Shown in pieces: positions 1 through 11,120 of a DNA stretch of 29,091 nucleotides. The stretch is taken from assembly GCA_000969725.1 (NCBI GenBank), contig JXSR01S073477.1; one strand, 5' to 3'. How positions within the stretch are numbered: position 1 is the first letter of the stretch; the number at the start of each line of letters is the position of its first letter. Below the pieces are notes generated by a model. It ran no database searches. It had not been told where the DNA came from and worked only from the letters and a program-made list of their open reading frames with translations. The position numbers were made by a program, and so were the translations under genes. This stretch comes from Ophiothrix spiculata (lineage: Eukaryota > Echinodermata > Ophiuroidea > Amphilepidida > Ophiotrichidae).

Positions 1-375
1 ACATTAATAGATAGATAGACTGCAGAATAAAGCACTCCGTCTCCTCAGAATTGAAGAACCTCTGAAAGCTGGCATTGTTCCACTGGAGCACAGGAGGAAT
101 GTTGCCTCATTTTGTGTGTTCTACCGACACATTTTACTGCAACCATCCATTGAGTTTTTCAGTTTTGTTATAACCATCTTTCGCACGTATTCGAACAGGA
201 GAAAAAACAACCGAAATCAAAACGAAAAATACCCTTATCATTGTTCATTCCAACATGATCAAAGATACATGCTGTTCAACCTTATTGCTCGATTCAATAA
301 CCTAATTGAAAAAGGGTTCTTTCTTCATTCACAGCGTTGTACTTGCAGGTACATTTTTTCTACTTTTCACTAAAT
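1..375 (+). mobile_element. LINE 3'-terminal fragment (end of reverse-transcriptase ORF)
   Basis: One frame is open from about position 11 to a stop after 373. It reads LQNKALRLL, then PLEHRRNVASFCVFYRHIL, then a basic stretch and FNLIARFNNLI. The order KALRLL, PL-HRR-VASLC-FYR-Y, then an arginine-rich segment leading to a degraded R-A-LWN-LP-like end is the usual C-terminal tail of non-LTR retrotransposon reverse transcriptases. An ATG-like or GTG start at 116 is not meaningful, because the homology begins upstream of it. Two stops lie just before it in frame (5-10), so the copy is decayed or recombined at the window edge. Catalytic RT motifs are absent; they would lie to the left of the window. 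The clade cannot be decided from this piece. The element type is reasonably sure; the exact 3' end is not. Confidence 0.7.
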
Positions 376-1264
376 ATACAACAATATAAGTCTAAAATTA
401 CCATTTTTTATTTTCCAACACAATTAATGTTAAACACATTTCTACAATCATAAATTTCTTATCCAAAACATCTCCAATTTGATTTTTGTCACGACTACCT
501 TTGAAACGTATACACGTATATATACAACGAAAACACAAGCAAAACGTTAACGGCTGCTATTCATTTCTTTGTTCATACAGTGTTAACATTCTATCCACCC
601 TTGATCATGTTGATACTCAATTCTATGCTCTAATTAAAAAAAGAAGTTTCTTATATCTTGACAACGTTATTATACTTGATTTCACAGTACATTTTCCACT
701 TTTTATCTTGGTATCCAAACAATTTTCCTTGCCATATGTTGAAAGTCTGAAAATACCCACCCATTGATGTCCCTCAGTATACATACTTGATTCAAATTCT
801 GTTTGATTTTAGCCTTGAATAACAGTAATTACATTCTAAGTTTGATGGGACGAGGCAAGGATCCCGAAGTCAAAGTATATATGGAACTCTTTTACAAATG
901 TCCTATATTATTATAGATGTTTCCAGACTGATCAATTTGACGCGCACCTCAGTCGCCATGCAAAATAGTTGTCAAGTTGTCGGGGTGCAACAGTTATTAT
1001 AGTATGATAGATCAAGGTTACGTTTAGTTTAGGAAGCTGTTCGACATAAGGTGCGCATACCGGGATACCCCCGCAAACATTCAAGTTTACTATATTTTTA
1101 AAGTTCTTTGAAGCCACACTGGCAATTTTGTTGTGTAGGGAATGAACGTAAATAATAAATAGCGATAAAAGTCGTTCATCATAACATTCACAAGACAACC
1201 AGAATACCAGAGGAACCGGCGATGTTGCTTATTGCAGCGGGCACGCTCTATCCAGCAATACAGG
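376..1264. other. AT-rich gene-free stretch
   Basis: I see no coding signal, TIR pair or tandem repeat here. Short ORFs on both strands have no recognisable motif and look like chance openings. Confidence 0.5.
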
Positions 1265-1320
1265 CACTCGCCCAATCGAGCGTACCGCTGCATGCAGCAG
1301 TACGCTCGATCGGGCGAGTG
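1265..1320. repeat. 56-bp near-perfect palindrome, GC-rich
   Basis: The two 28-base halves are reverse complements except for two mismatched pairs (1286/1299 and 1274/1311). The centre is GCTGCATGCAGC (1287-1298), so there is effectively no loop. The outer arms read CACTCGCCC and GGGCGAGTG. The segment is much more GC-rich than its surroundings. It could extrude as a cruciform or be the core of a small fold-back element. No target-site duplication could be assigned. Confidence 0.9.
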
Positions 1321-1329
1321 GCCCCGACT

Positions 1330-2440
1330 GAAATATACCCTTTTTCAGCCATTCATATCCTACATCGGGAATTTACCGTTATCGTTTTAACATTAATTTG
1401 TTAGAATAAGTTTGGCTCGTTTTGAAAGAAATTAATATTGTATTTATACATTTCAGTAAGTAAATATCTGAGCTGTCAAAGTGCTAAAAACAGTAATTAG
1501 AAAATGACGCACTTTCTCATTCTTCTAGAAACTCTTACAATTCTGATTTTAAACATATATCAGTCGAACTTTTAAGTTGTTAAAAATTGATTTTGATAAA
1601 AGTGAACTTAATAACAAAATTTGCATTATGGGTTGCTGTTTTTGTTTTAAACTCATCACCCAAAAATAACTTTGAATAAGAAGAGAAGACGATAATTATA
1701 TTTTTGATTCAAGCTTTGTTGTTCGTTGGTGTTGGGTTGGCTTTTTCGGCAATAAAAAACATGTGTTTTCAAGCAAGCTGTGCCTATTTTTTAAAACCAT
1801 TCTGTGCAATTAGAGCACGTCTTCTTTACTGCTTAGTCATCATTTTCATAACGAGTTTTTGTACTGTCTGGTATACTTAAATGGTATAGGTATGCATATT
1901 TTCTATGTTCTTGTGTTACATAATATAGCTAAAGCAAAAAGATGTTTATGGTAATACACTAACATAAGGCAGATCATACTGAATTTCATATGCACGCACA
2001 CCGGATTGAATACACATGATAAAAAAGTCATTGGTACTTAAATCAAATATGTTAGTATTCATTGTATTTCAGCTTACTATCAAGTTTCTACTTAACAACA
2101 TCTTGAAGGTTTGCTGTTTGTATTCATAAAATCGCAAGGTTGCAGTTCTACTACTGCATTACGATCCTTGACTCCAAGTTATGTCACTGCATCTTGATGC
2201 ATGCAAAATTGCTTTGTAAGTTGAGAGGTGGTGTTTGAGAGTCAAGTCATGAGATATATCAGCGGTAACTACTCGCTTCATCTTTGACAAATGTTGATAG
2301 GAAGATCCGCTATAGATCATGTAATATAATAATGACAAACTTTAGGGGATTGAAACCGATGTGACTAGATATCTGCGAGCCATCCATCCAGTGTAGATCT
2401 TGCTTATTACAGTTGGGTGACAAAATTTTTCTGCCAATTA
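1330..2440. other. AT-rich gene-free stretch
   Basis: No convincing ORF, RNA gene or bounded mobile element is visible. The sequence is AT-rich with many short homopolymer runs. Confidence 0.5.
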
Positions 2441-2444
2441 AGAA

Positions 2445-3080
2445 CGTGTGGTTGCAGCAGTTGTGACATTTGAACTTAGTCGAAAACGTCGAAATATTGT
2501 GCATGCAAAACATTCCACACAAAAAGTGAAAATAGTTTTGACTAAATATTGAACACTTAAGACAGTGAAAGAGTTACATCAACAGTAATATAGAGGTACT
2601 TTATAAATATGAAAAGTACTCAATGATGTATTGTCCTGTGAAAACGTCGTATTCCTCCGTGTCAGTGCGATCATATCTGATATCAAGTCATCCTGGGTAG
2701 AGATCGTAAATAAATCCAGACTCACAGGGGAATTTGTGACAAGAATATTGTGGCTAGGTGATAAATAACAAACCAAGATAACGACCTCTCACCAGATCAA
2801 CTGGATAATAGCACACTCCCAAATGGTCTTCAGTTATATAGAATATATACGATTCGTCGTTTACAACTACATAAAAAGTAATCCATCAAATAATAGAAAG
2901 ATGCTGTCAGAGAAAACTAGTCTTAACATCTATTAGACAAAGGTCTGTAGTGGACAATATATCAATTCACTTCGGATCATTTTTTATCATACCTGTCATT
3001 GACTGTTATTTTGTCTTAAAGAAAAACACGTAGATAGCGACCAATTGTTATATAAAAAAAGGATATAAACATAAAAGGGC
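2445..3080 (+). repeat. Diverged direct repeat, copy 1 (partner near 7795-8480)
   Basis: Shared landmarks run in the same order as in the partner. They include GGGAATTTGTGACAAG (about 2729), ACCTCTCAC-AGA-C-A-CTGGA (about 2785), TCCCAAATG (about 2817), and a GTGGACAATATAT-like motif near 2950. Identity is moderate with indels, so this is an old duplication or two copies of a dispersed element. No termini could be defined and no reading frame is conserved. Confidence 0.6.
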
Positions 3081-3689
3081 AACTGGATATTAGATCATTT
3101 AGATGGGGCATGCATGAAGCATGGAAAAAGGAAGATACGATTATCTACTTTTTCCGTGCATGAAAAACACCACAGCTCTAATCTAAAACGCGATTGCACT
3201 CCGACGCGCGGCGTTCAGAATTTCAATAACAGGTCGTACGCAAAAGGTAACATACAATAATTTGTTTTCCTAATAACCCAATGAGTGTCACTACGTAATT
3301 CATATTACCCAAAGATGTGTGTATTTGTTTAGATGCACACAAAATTTACAGAAATGCAGAAATTTGAAAAATCATTTGAAAATACAATATTAAGAATATT
3401 TTAAATGTTTTTAAGTTTTATTATAATAAAACTTATATTATCCTATATAAGGTCATCAGGGATTGTTAATATTAGGCAGTTCGGTGACGTGATATTTGCT
3501 GAATATGTTTTAAAGAATGATATAAATGTTTAAAGAAAGTATCACACAATATGCATGGGGCAAAGTAAAGGCACATTTTGACAGAAGTCAATGCAAAATG
3601 AAGTCAGTTGAATTTTTTTGTATGCAAACAGATAAGGTATAAAGATATTTGTTTCCTTGTCAAAAATATATTACCCAAAATGATATATT

Positions 3690-3895
3690 ACCCTTTCCTT
3701 TAAGAAGCCTTGAATTGAGTAATATATCGTATTATATGTTACAACGCAGTTGACAACCTGCACAATATTTGGTAAAAGCCTTTGTAGATGTGTTTGCAGA
3801 GTTTATGGATGTCTGTGTCTTATATGAATCTGTCAATTATTTGCCAACCTAAGGGCACAGACAGTGATAATTTGGTTGCTTTATCATATCTGAGC
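3690..3895 (+). repeat. Diverged inverted repeat, arm 1 (partner 9050-9210)
   Basis: The reverse complement of this stretch matches about 9050-9210 in order: ATAAAGCAACCA, then TCTGTGCCC, then CAAATAATTG-CAGATTC, then ACAAAGGCTT. The partner lies just after the SINE near 8.9-9.0 kb. Its role is unknown. Confidence 0.65.
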
Positions 3896-4409
3896 TCACC
3901 TGAAGGGCATAACGTGTAAATACAAATCGTGACCAAACATTTTATTGGATATGTCTACTTCTGGGGCGTCAAAACATAGCTTTTGTTCAACACGTTCTTA
4001 AGCGGATATGCAAGGATACATGATAACAAACAGAGGATGATAAATGTAACAACTGCTAAATATTTTAACTTGCCATTTTTTCAATCATAATATGAACTAA
4101 TAATAATATTGTCACTGAAGAATTAATATGACAAATGAAAATGCGTTTAATTACCCTTACGATTTCAACGGCGCAGTTTTGTGTTAGAACTATCACCGGA
4201 AGGATATCCAACAGTCAAAGGCAAAATAAACACTTAAAATTAGCAATTGGCTGTAAGTATTGGAAGTTGCCCCTAAATGTATTAGAAAAAAAAATTTGCC
4301 TCAAATACGATACGTCCAAAGAACAAGGATACTCTTTGCAAACTTATAATGATACAACAAATTAGCACACTCGCGCCGGAATTTTGTCATGAGTCATTTC
4401 GTTAATATA
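3896..4409. other. Gene-free stretch ahead of the long-TIR element
   Basis: I see nothing bounded in this stretch. A short plus-strand opening at 4135-4365 has no recognisable motif. It ends before the TA target site of the following transposon and is probably chance. Confidence 0.4.
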
Positions 4410-5445
4410 CAGTGTGTCCCAGAATGAAGTTATCAAGATTTTAACGCTTCATAATTCATAAACCTTATTATTGCAGACTATGAAACTTGGTAACATTCAT
4501 GCTTTATGTCTTGACTTACTGTAGTACAAAAATAAAGAAATTTCATGCATTGGTTTTCTAAAGGTGGGCATTTGAAGCTCCATAGGAATTTGGACACTTT
4601 TCCCAGTTTAGGTAAGTTGTGTAAATTCCACGGCAACGAAGAACACCATCTTTACAGACATAATCGAGATCATTATTGTGAATTATAAGTGTTTTTGTTT
4701 TCAAGATTATTTTAACCTAAATTTGGTTCCTTTTCATATGTAAAAATCATTTAATAAATTTTATTAACCGATCATGAAGGAAAATCATTCAGCGGGCCCT
4801 TTGAAAGCACGCTAAAGGGCAGGTACCCTTGTAGCAGTGGTTGTAGGAATATGGTAATTCAAAGCAAACATAACACCTCATTTGTCAATAGAGAAAATAG
4901 TATCACGATTGACCAATATCTGCAAAGTGCAGATATCATTGAAACAATGGCAAGATTTAACATTTCCAGGAGCCAGATATCCTCATCGCACGAGTAGCCC
5001 ATCTTCAAAATGTCAGAAAATATAAAGCTTATGGTATCATATCAGATGACAGAAGGAACTGCAAAAAGAAGCATGTGGACGCCAAGGTAGAAGCCGAGTT
5101 AACATTTAACTGAACCTTTACTAAGACTCCAAGGCATTATCAAGGAGAAGCAACATGTTAAATAAAACAGAAATGTTGGTAAAAGATGACATCCTTGCTC
5201 GCATACTTCCGCTGAAAAATACCACTGTATTTTTACGACCTCTCAAAACCGGGAAAAGTGTCCAAACTCCTCTGGAGCTTCAAACGCTCACTTCTAGACA
5301 ATTTACCCATGGATTTTCTTTATTTTTGCATCAAAGCAAGTGAAGACAGTAGGCATTATTGTCACCAATTTTCATTGTGTGTGATAATTTAGTTTTTGAA
5401 TTACGCGCCATTAAAATCTTGATAACTTCATTCTGGGACACACTG
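4410..5445 (+). mobile_element. Long-TIR DNA transposon, copy 1 (TA target site, Tc1/mariner-like ends)
   Basis: The ends are CAGTGTGTCCCAGAATGAAG and its reverse complement. Each is flanked by TA (4408-4409 and 5446-5447), as expected for the IS630/Tc1/mariner superfamily. The inverted repeats are unusually long, about 215 bp each, and diverged from one another by substitutions and small indels. The interior (about 4630-5220) matches copy 2 at 16582-17560 in reverse-complement orientation. It holds only short openings. One frame shared with copy 2 reads MTEGTAKRS, then WTPR and, in broken form, LLRLQGIIKEKQH. I cannot match this to a transposase core, so the element is probably non-autonomous. 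Family placement rests on the target site and end style only. Confidence 0.85.
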
Positions 5446-6027
5446 TACATCATTGGAATGTGTGTCAAATCCTCCTTGAGAGACTCAGTGAATTACGGCT
5501 CCATGCCAGGAGTCAATATGACTCCATGTGATAGTCCAGTCCAAATAAGAATCGCCAACGTAACTGTGACATTTAAAATATATGTACCATTCCAGTTAAG
5601 CCAAAAGTGACTCTTCATTCAAAATAGGGGAGATGCAGTAGAGTTGATCCATTTTTTACATTTCAAACCATTATGCAGTGATGAAATGTAGGATCCCCTA
5701 ACTAAATGTCTCAAGTAAAACTTTGGAGGGTTTAATTACTGAATATAATGTGACAGTTGCACCATTTGTTGCAGCCTTTTCACAGCAAAGGTGTAGAAAA
5801 AATTGGCAAAGTGGTTCAACTCTCCCATGGGTATAGGAGGGTTGAGATATCATATTATTACAATTAATACGGAGTTTCAAGTTAACTAATTAAATAAAGA
5901 AGATAATCCAGGTTAATGATGTTTTAAAACACACAATCAACGGAATCACGACAAAATTATTTTTGAATCCGGCCTTTGCGTTAAAAATGTCATGATCGTT
6001 TCATTCATGCTATATATTGAAACGAAC
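5446..6027. other. Gene-free stretch
   Basis: No gene or bounded element is visible. Two short openings (plus 5359-5610, overlapping the transposon end, and minus 5698-5880) lack any recognisable motif. Confidence 0.4.
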
Positions 6028-6240
6028 CCAATAAAGGAATACATCAACTCCACTCAGATATTTGGTTACAGAAAAGAAGACATTCTTGTTCATATTAAGT
6101 TACATTTTACCATTTTACTTTATCTTGTGAATTGATACGTAACCATAGGAAGAAATTGAGAGTGTTTCAGAACTTGAGACTTATTTTTGATTGCTAATTG
6201 ATCAATAGTCACAAAGACAGATCAATGGATACTTTCATAT
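6028..6240 (+). repeat. Dispersed repeat F, copy near 6.0 kb
   Basis: It contains the landmark ATATTTGGTTACAG followed by GAGACTTATTT and TTGCTAATTGATCAATAGT. The same order occurs at 12940-13140 (plus), in reverse at 19130-19330 and 25930-26190, and partly in reverse at 17880-17958. It appears to be part of the larger duplicated unit of the right half of the window. No ORF is conserved. Confidence 0.7.
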
Positions 6241-6427
6241 GAGGATATTTGATTAAATGCTCATTTGATAACTTGATGAAGTAATTAAATCATTTGTATT
6301 ATAAATTGACTGAATGCGTAACTCGTTTATGTCTTTCTTCTTAAGGGTAAATGAATTCCATCTGCTCAGGAAGATGAGAATCCTAACTATTTTTAATCAT
6401 GAAAAGAGAAAAAGTTTCCACTGCATT

Positions 6428-6512
6428 TGCGGGAACTCGAACCATGGATTATGACGGGAATTAGTCATGCATTACGAAGCGAGGGATCTACCGCTGAGCT
6501 ATCCAGGCAGCG
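6428..6512 (-). mobile_element. tRNA-derived SINE head or tRNA pseudogene
   Basis: On the minus strand the A-box region reads TAGCTCAGCGGTAGATC (about 6505-6488). It is followed by an anticodon-like CTTCGTAA and a B-box-like ATGGTTCGAGTTCCC (about 6445-6431). About 20 extra bases separate the anticodon arm from the T arm and the acceptor ends do not pair well, so this is not a functional tRNA. A tRNA-derived SINE with internal pol III promoter boxes is the best reading. The SINE tail cannot be delimited. Confidence 0.6.
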
Positions 6513-6622
6513 TTGATATCGTGAACTGAAATCTAAAACATTAATTATACTAGAATGCCGTATTTTTCTTTTGTTTACATAAAATATGCAATTTTTGCCT
6601 CAATGGAATGCTAGATCTGTAA

Positions 6623-6926
6623 GGCACGGTTCCCAGTTCATGACAAAAGCTTTTAAGTCATACGAAAGGGCTTGACGCAATTATATTGCATCATGATGCA
6701 GAAATATATTGAGTCATGATTCAAAGATAGATGTATTATAGTGTATTGAATGATTCAGAAAAATTCCGCAAGGGCCTCTTTTATTATAAACACCACTTCA
6801 AAGAAGGTAGTTATAAGCTTTTCCTAATATTTTTGCGTCATGACTCAAAATGCATTTCGTCATGGCTCTTGCGTCAAGCCCTTTCGTATGTCGGAAGACA
6901 TTCCGTCATGAATTGTGAACCGTACC
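6623..6926. mobile_element. 304-bp fold-back MITE, Harbinger/PIF-like
   Basis: The ends are GGCACGGTTC and GAACCGTACC, flanked on both sides by TAA (6620-6622 and 6927-6929). A TWA three-base target duplication with GGC-type ends is the PIF/Harbinger signature. The inverted similarity runs well inward: a CATACGAAAGGGCTTGACGC-like block occurs at about 6660-6679 and, inverted, at about 6872-6890. The element contains several GCGTCATGACTCAAAATG-like palindromic blocks. A 125-codon opening (6731-7108) starts inside it and runs out the far side; it is most likely accidental. Confidence 0.8.
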
Positions 6927-7199
6927 TAAGTAAATTATGCGAATGCTATGCTGATATCAGACAAAATTTAGGTATTATAGAAACTGAAAACAGGCAATTC
7001 ACAGCTCAAACGTGGCGATCTCAGACTTGTAATTCACGTCCGGTTTTTCAGGCAAAACAATGCGGATTTGTTACATTATCGTTCAAAAACAACCCCACTT
7101 ATTTATAAAAAAAAAATGTAATTCAAGAAGAAGTATCAAGCCTACAATCTGTCAGTATTTGAAAACAATCAAATTATTCAAACATCATGAAATTATGAG

Positions 7200-7720
7200 G
7201 TTTCGGCGAAAAAGGGTTAACTTTTTGAAGTAGTCTATTTTGACGTCATTTTGATCTTCATAATGGACGTAAAATCACTAGTAAAGATTCATTTATAAAC
7301 TACAGACTCTTTCCATATGTACGCCAATAATTGTGATATTCTGATAGGTACGTGGATAAGTAGGTAAAACCTTACATGACGTTCAGCCGAGCAAGTCGAA
7401 AAAGGGACTGTAGACTTAAGAGTCTTTTTTAAATTTTAAGTTTTTCTTAAGCGTAAAAATTTGTAATTCTTCTGTAAATTTGAGCCTCATAGCATATATA
7501 TATATTTTTAAAAAGGCGGCATAACATTTTCGGGTCATCCAGAGTATCCCAACGTTGGCGGCCTAATCTTTGCCACCCGTTGGTGGCACCTTATCCCATT
7601 TATTCATAAAAATGATAATCAGTGGTAAAAAGGGTTTTTAGGATAAAAGGATAGCTAAATATGGTATATTGATTTTGCGTTTATACGCAACGAAGGAAAA
7701 CTTATTGGGGTTGTTATATC
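7200..7720 (+). repeat. Dispersed repeat G, copy 1 (partner at the right edge)
   Basis: A GGCGGCCTA block, a TTGGTGGCACC-like block, CATAAAAATGAT and a TTTTGCGTTTATACGCAACG-like block (about 7550-7690) recur in the same order at 28960-29091. Similarity extends back through a TGAGCCTCATAGC-like stretch to about 7450. The type of element is unknown; no poly-A tail or terminal repeat was found. Confidence 0.6.
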
Positions 7721-7794
7721 CCCCAATCTTGGATAGATGAGAGTTAGAGGGGTTGACACTATAACTTGTATTTCATTTTTAAAGTTTTGACACA

Positions 7795-8480
7795 GTCGTG
7801 GCAGCAAGTCGTGTCTGAATTTGGCTTAGTTGACAGACAAGGACACCAGTAGTATGGGTGTCTCAGATTGAATCTTGAGGAGTAATGTTTATAAATTAAA
7901 CAGAAAACATTCCGTCTTTACTATGACATGTAATCTTCAAAACCAGTGTAACATGCAATCTTCAAAACAAGTGAGCAGTTGTATTTGATATTATACAGGT
8001 GCGTCATGTGATGCATTTCCTCTTGGCCAATGCAGCTATATCTAATATCTAGATAATGAGAAATCATCTTGGGTGTAAATCTTTAATTAAAGGCAGGTTC
8101 ACGTGGGAATTTGTGACAAGTAAAGTGGAGGATAGTTGACAATGATACTCCGAGTTATTTACCTCTCACTAGACTACCTGGACAAGAGAAAAGTCCCAAA
8201 TGATCCCTTGCTGCTATAAAACGATGTATTAGGCTCGTTTTTAAAAATGTATTGAAAGGAATCTATCAAAAACAGGAAGAGCCTGTCAAGAAAAAGCAAA
8301 ACATAATTGGATGTAGTGTTAGTGGTCAATATATTGTATTAGTTGAGGTTGAATTTGTGACTGTCATCAACTGGTACCGATAGTACTTAACGAAAATGCC
8401 ATAGAAATGAAGTACAATTTAAAAGGATAAATGGGAATATAAATGTTATAAATTTCTTTGTTACATTTCGTACATGGTAC
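7795..8480 (+). repeat. Diverged direct repeat, copy 2 (partner near 2445-3080)
   Basis: It holds the same ordered landmarks as copy 1: GGGAATTTGTGACAAGTA (about 8104), ACCTCTCACTAGACTACCTGG (about 8161, one block), GTCCCAAATGATC (about 8192) and AGTGGTCAATATATTG (about 8320). Inside its 5' part is a 25-bp tandem duplication (7926-7950 and 7951-7975) absent from copy 1. No coding frame is conserved. Confidence 0.6.
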
Positions 8481-8894
8481 ATTATGTTATGTGTTGATAT
8501 TACATAGGTCAAGCTCTACAAATATATCTTGATTAGGCTACAGATCTTAAATTTATAATTTTAATTAAAAGTCATCAGCAACTACATTGTAGTATAAATA
8601 TCCAAAAGAAAATTAAATAAAATCATATAAGAGACATTCGTTTGACTTTGTCTGTATCAGGTTTCTCCATACCATACTTACTTTATATGAACCATTTTTT
8701 CTGGGAGGAAGTCACCTTGAAAAGGGAAAATCTTTTCAAGGTTCCTTAAAAGTTCCCTTATGCCTCAATTTCGACAAAAAGACTAAAAAATCAAAACTGT
8801 GTCTGTCTAGATCATAACTTTGTGCAACATTTCTATTCCAAAGCATCTAAGTCCAAATACGTCATAGACGGGGGTTCCATATGGTAACGGAATC

Positions 8895-9010
8895 GCTGCC
8901 CGGGCAGCTACTCGGCGGTGGCCTGCTAATGGTATAGGCGGTCTGGGAATCCACATGTCACGGGTTCGAATCCCGGCGAAAACATGCATTTTTTCACCCT
9001 CACTTTCCGA
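8895..9010 (+). mobile_element. tRNA-derived SINE head
   Basis: A D-arm-like GCCT...AGGC pair encloses GCTAATGGTAT (about 8921-8939). It is followed by TCTGGGAATCCACATG as an anticodon-arm relic and a canonical B box, GGGTTCGAATCCC, at 8962-8974. The 5' acceptor does not pair with the bases after the T arm, and the sequence runs on into an AT-rich body. This fits a tRNA-derived SINE rather than a working tRNA. Confidence 0.65.
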
Positions 9011-9049
9011 GGAGAAACGAAAAATCCCGTATGGTCAGTTAGGGTTAAT

Positions 9050-9210
9050 AAAGCAACCAGATTTATGCAGTCTGTGCCCATAGGTAAACAAATAATTGGC
9101 AGATTCCTTCACTAAGACATAGTCATCGATAAAATCTACAAACCCAATTACAAAGGCTTATACACTTTTCAATCGACAAGTCACGTGTTGTATCCTATAT
9201 GGAAAACAAA
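9050..9210 (-). repeat. Diverged inverted repeat, arm 2 (partner 3690-3895)
   Basis: This is the reverse-complement match of 3690-3895 with the same landmark order. It starts immediately after the SINE. Confidence 0.65.
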
Positions 9211-10540
9211 TTGTAACGTTATTAATTTCTACATGGATCATATAATAATTGCGATACGTTTTCAGTATTTCTTAAAATGTTTTCGAATCAAAATAGATCC
9301 ATACGACACATTTAAACATACTGATGCATAGATTTTTGTAACATTCTCATTTAAATCCTTACATGAAAAACACATAAAAACAATTAGCAACAGAATCAGT
9401 AATTGAAATGCGGATGTAATCGATGTACTCTCATTTAAAGCAAAACATTCAAAGCCTTTATTTAAATGTGTATTAAAAGCCTGATTCAAATTAGCACAAA
9501 TCGTGCATGTAGGATTTTTCTCTCAAAAGGTCGTGCATATGTTTTAATGACATATAGGCACAGCAACATTTCATCTGCCGATATTAATGGTGATTAGAAA
9601 GAAACAGAACCCTTTGGGCGATGAAATTTGATTAAGGTGATCTTGTTCGAGTAAACCAATTCCACACTATAAAGACGTTGAAGTTTAGCAATGCATCTGA
9701 AATAAGTAACAAGAACATTATAAAATTTGATCAAAAGTATATAAGCAAACTGATCGGAATAGGAACTGCGATCGGAATAGGAACTGCGATTTAAGACTGT
9801 ATCAGTAACATTTATGCTCGATGCATTTTCTTGGTTTTAAACGCAATCTAGACCATATCATTACGAAGACATTTTTGGTTTTGGTCCTAAAATGCATTTT
9901 TGGCCACAAACACGTTAAAAATAACAGAAAATAAATTTTTAGTCAGAAAAAACTAACCAAATCCATTCCTTAATATTCCTTGTGAATTGAATCGATAAGG
10001 TTTTCATCTTAAACCCTGTAGCCATCTCACATTGTCTTGATTATTTTTTTCTATTTTGAATCTTTTTTTCAAGTTAAGTCCGCCGTAGAGATGCGCCATG
10101 TAATGTATACATTTTCTGGGTATCAGCTTGGGATTAACGAAAATCAGTTCGAGAAAAATTGTGATTTTCAAATGCTCTTCGCAACCCCTGAAAGGCATGT
10201 ATTTCATGTTTGTCTCGAATGAATCATACGTTAATTGTTTTCATTTATTGCGAATCGCAGTAACTTGCTAAAGCTGACATGGGAGATTTAATCACGTATG
10301 AAAGTTTATCAGATTATAGAGCTGAGATAATCGAATCTATGTGTATTCTTTTACACTAATCCTTTATTCATAGCACACAGAATACATTTTGTGGCAAGTA
10401 AATACGGTATTTCAATCTAAATCAAATCCACATTTTGACATGTTAAAGTGTTAAAGATAAAGCAATCTCGAAAGTAGACAAATAGTTATAATACGATTTA
10501 CCTTAATTTGCATTTTGCTCTTGTTTGTTCCATTGTCCCA
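9211..10540. other. AT-rich gene-free stretch with one small tandem duplication
   Basis: An 18-bp unit, GATCGGAATAGGAACTGC, is exactly duplicated at 9752-9769 and 9770-9787. Short openings on both strands (minus 9262-9489 with a hydrophobic stretch, minus 10004-10207, plus 10037-10222) show no recognisable motif. Nothing else is supported here. Confidence 0.5.
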
Positions 10541-10865
10541 TAAAGGAGTAAAGAGCAGGCTTTGAGCAGCAAGGGGAAAACTGTAAGGAGCAAGAAGAGG
10601 GCTTTATTAAGGAGCAAATAAGCAGACTATAAGGACAGGAAGAAGGAACAAGGAACAAGGAGCAAGGAGCAGATTAAAAGAAACTAGGAGCAAGCTTTAA
10701 CGAGCAGGCTATATTAACAAGGAGCAGGGTTTCAGGAGTAAGGGAGCAAACAAGAAGAACAAAAAAGCAGATTGAATGGATCAAGGAGCAAGCTTTATCG
10801 ATCAAGGATCAAACTGTAAAAACAAGCTATAAAAAACATGGAGCAGGATAAAAGGAGTAAGTATA
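10540..10865 (+). repeat. Degenerate purine-rich array of AGCAAGG/AGGAGCA units
   Basis: About 325 bp is built of short irregular units around GGAGCAAG and AGGAGCAGG, separated by CTTTA- or CTATA-like spacers. The plus strand is strongly purine-biased (G and A). The period is not fixed (roughly 12-25 bp), so this is an old, diverged minisatellite. Confidence 0.75.
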
Positions 10866-10914
10866 GGTGTGGTAAGGTCATAGATTTTTAACTGAGGGCG
10901 TGGTCTGAGGTTAA

Positions 10915-11120
10915 CTGTTATGGATTTAATAAATTTCTACGATTTTTTGTGGATTTTTTTACAAATTTCATATGAATTCTGCAGATTGATTGTGGGTTTT
11001 GCGGATTTCAAGTAGATTTAATGCGGATACTGTGGAGTTTGTGTGGATTTTTTGGATATTTTGCAGATATTTTGCAGATTCTTGCTATATGTGGATTTTG
11101 CTGATTGGATTTTTTAATTT
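10915..11120 (+). repeat. Degenerate GT-rich array of GTGGATTTTTTG units
   Basis: Irregular units around GTGGATTTT, TGCGGATTT and TTTGCAGATT repeat about a dozen times. The plus strand is rich in G and T and poor in C. It lies directly after the purine-rich array, but its base composition is different. Confidence 0.7.

Noticed and set aside
6731-7108. 125-codon plus-strand ORF, the longest in the window
   Set aside because: It starts inside the Harbinger-type MITE and runs through its end into unrelated DNA. It has no recognisable motif, so it is accidental.
8895-8990. Functional tRNA gene near the B box at 8962
   Set aside because: The acceptor stem does not pair and the anticodon arm is malformed; a SINE head fits better.
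9262-9489. Minus-strand 75-codon ORF with a hydrophobic stretch
   Set aside because: The antisense of AT-rich DNA readily gives leucine/isoleucine/phenylalanine-rich runs. No splice signals, conservation between copies or motif support it.
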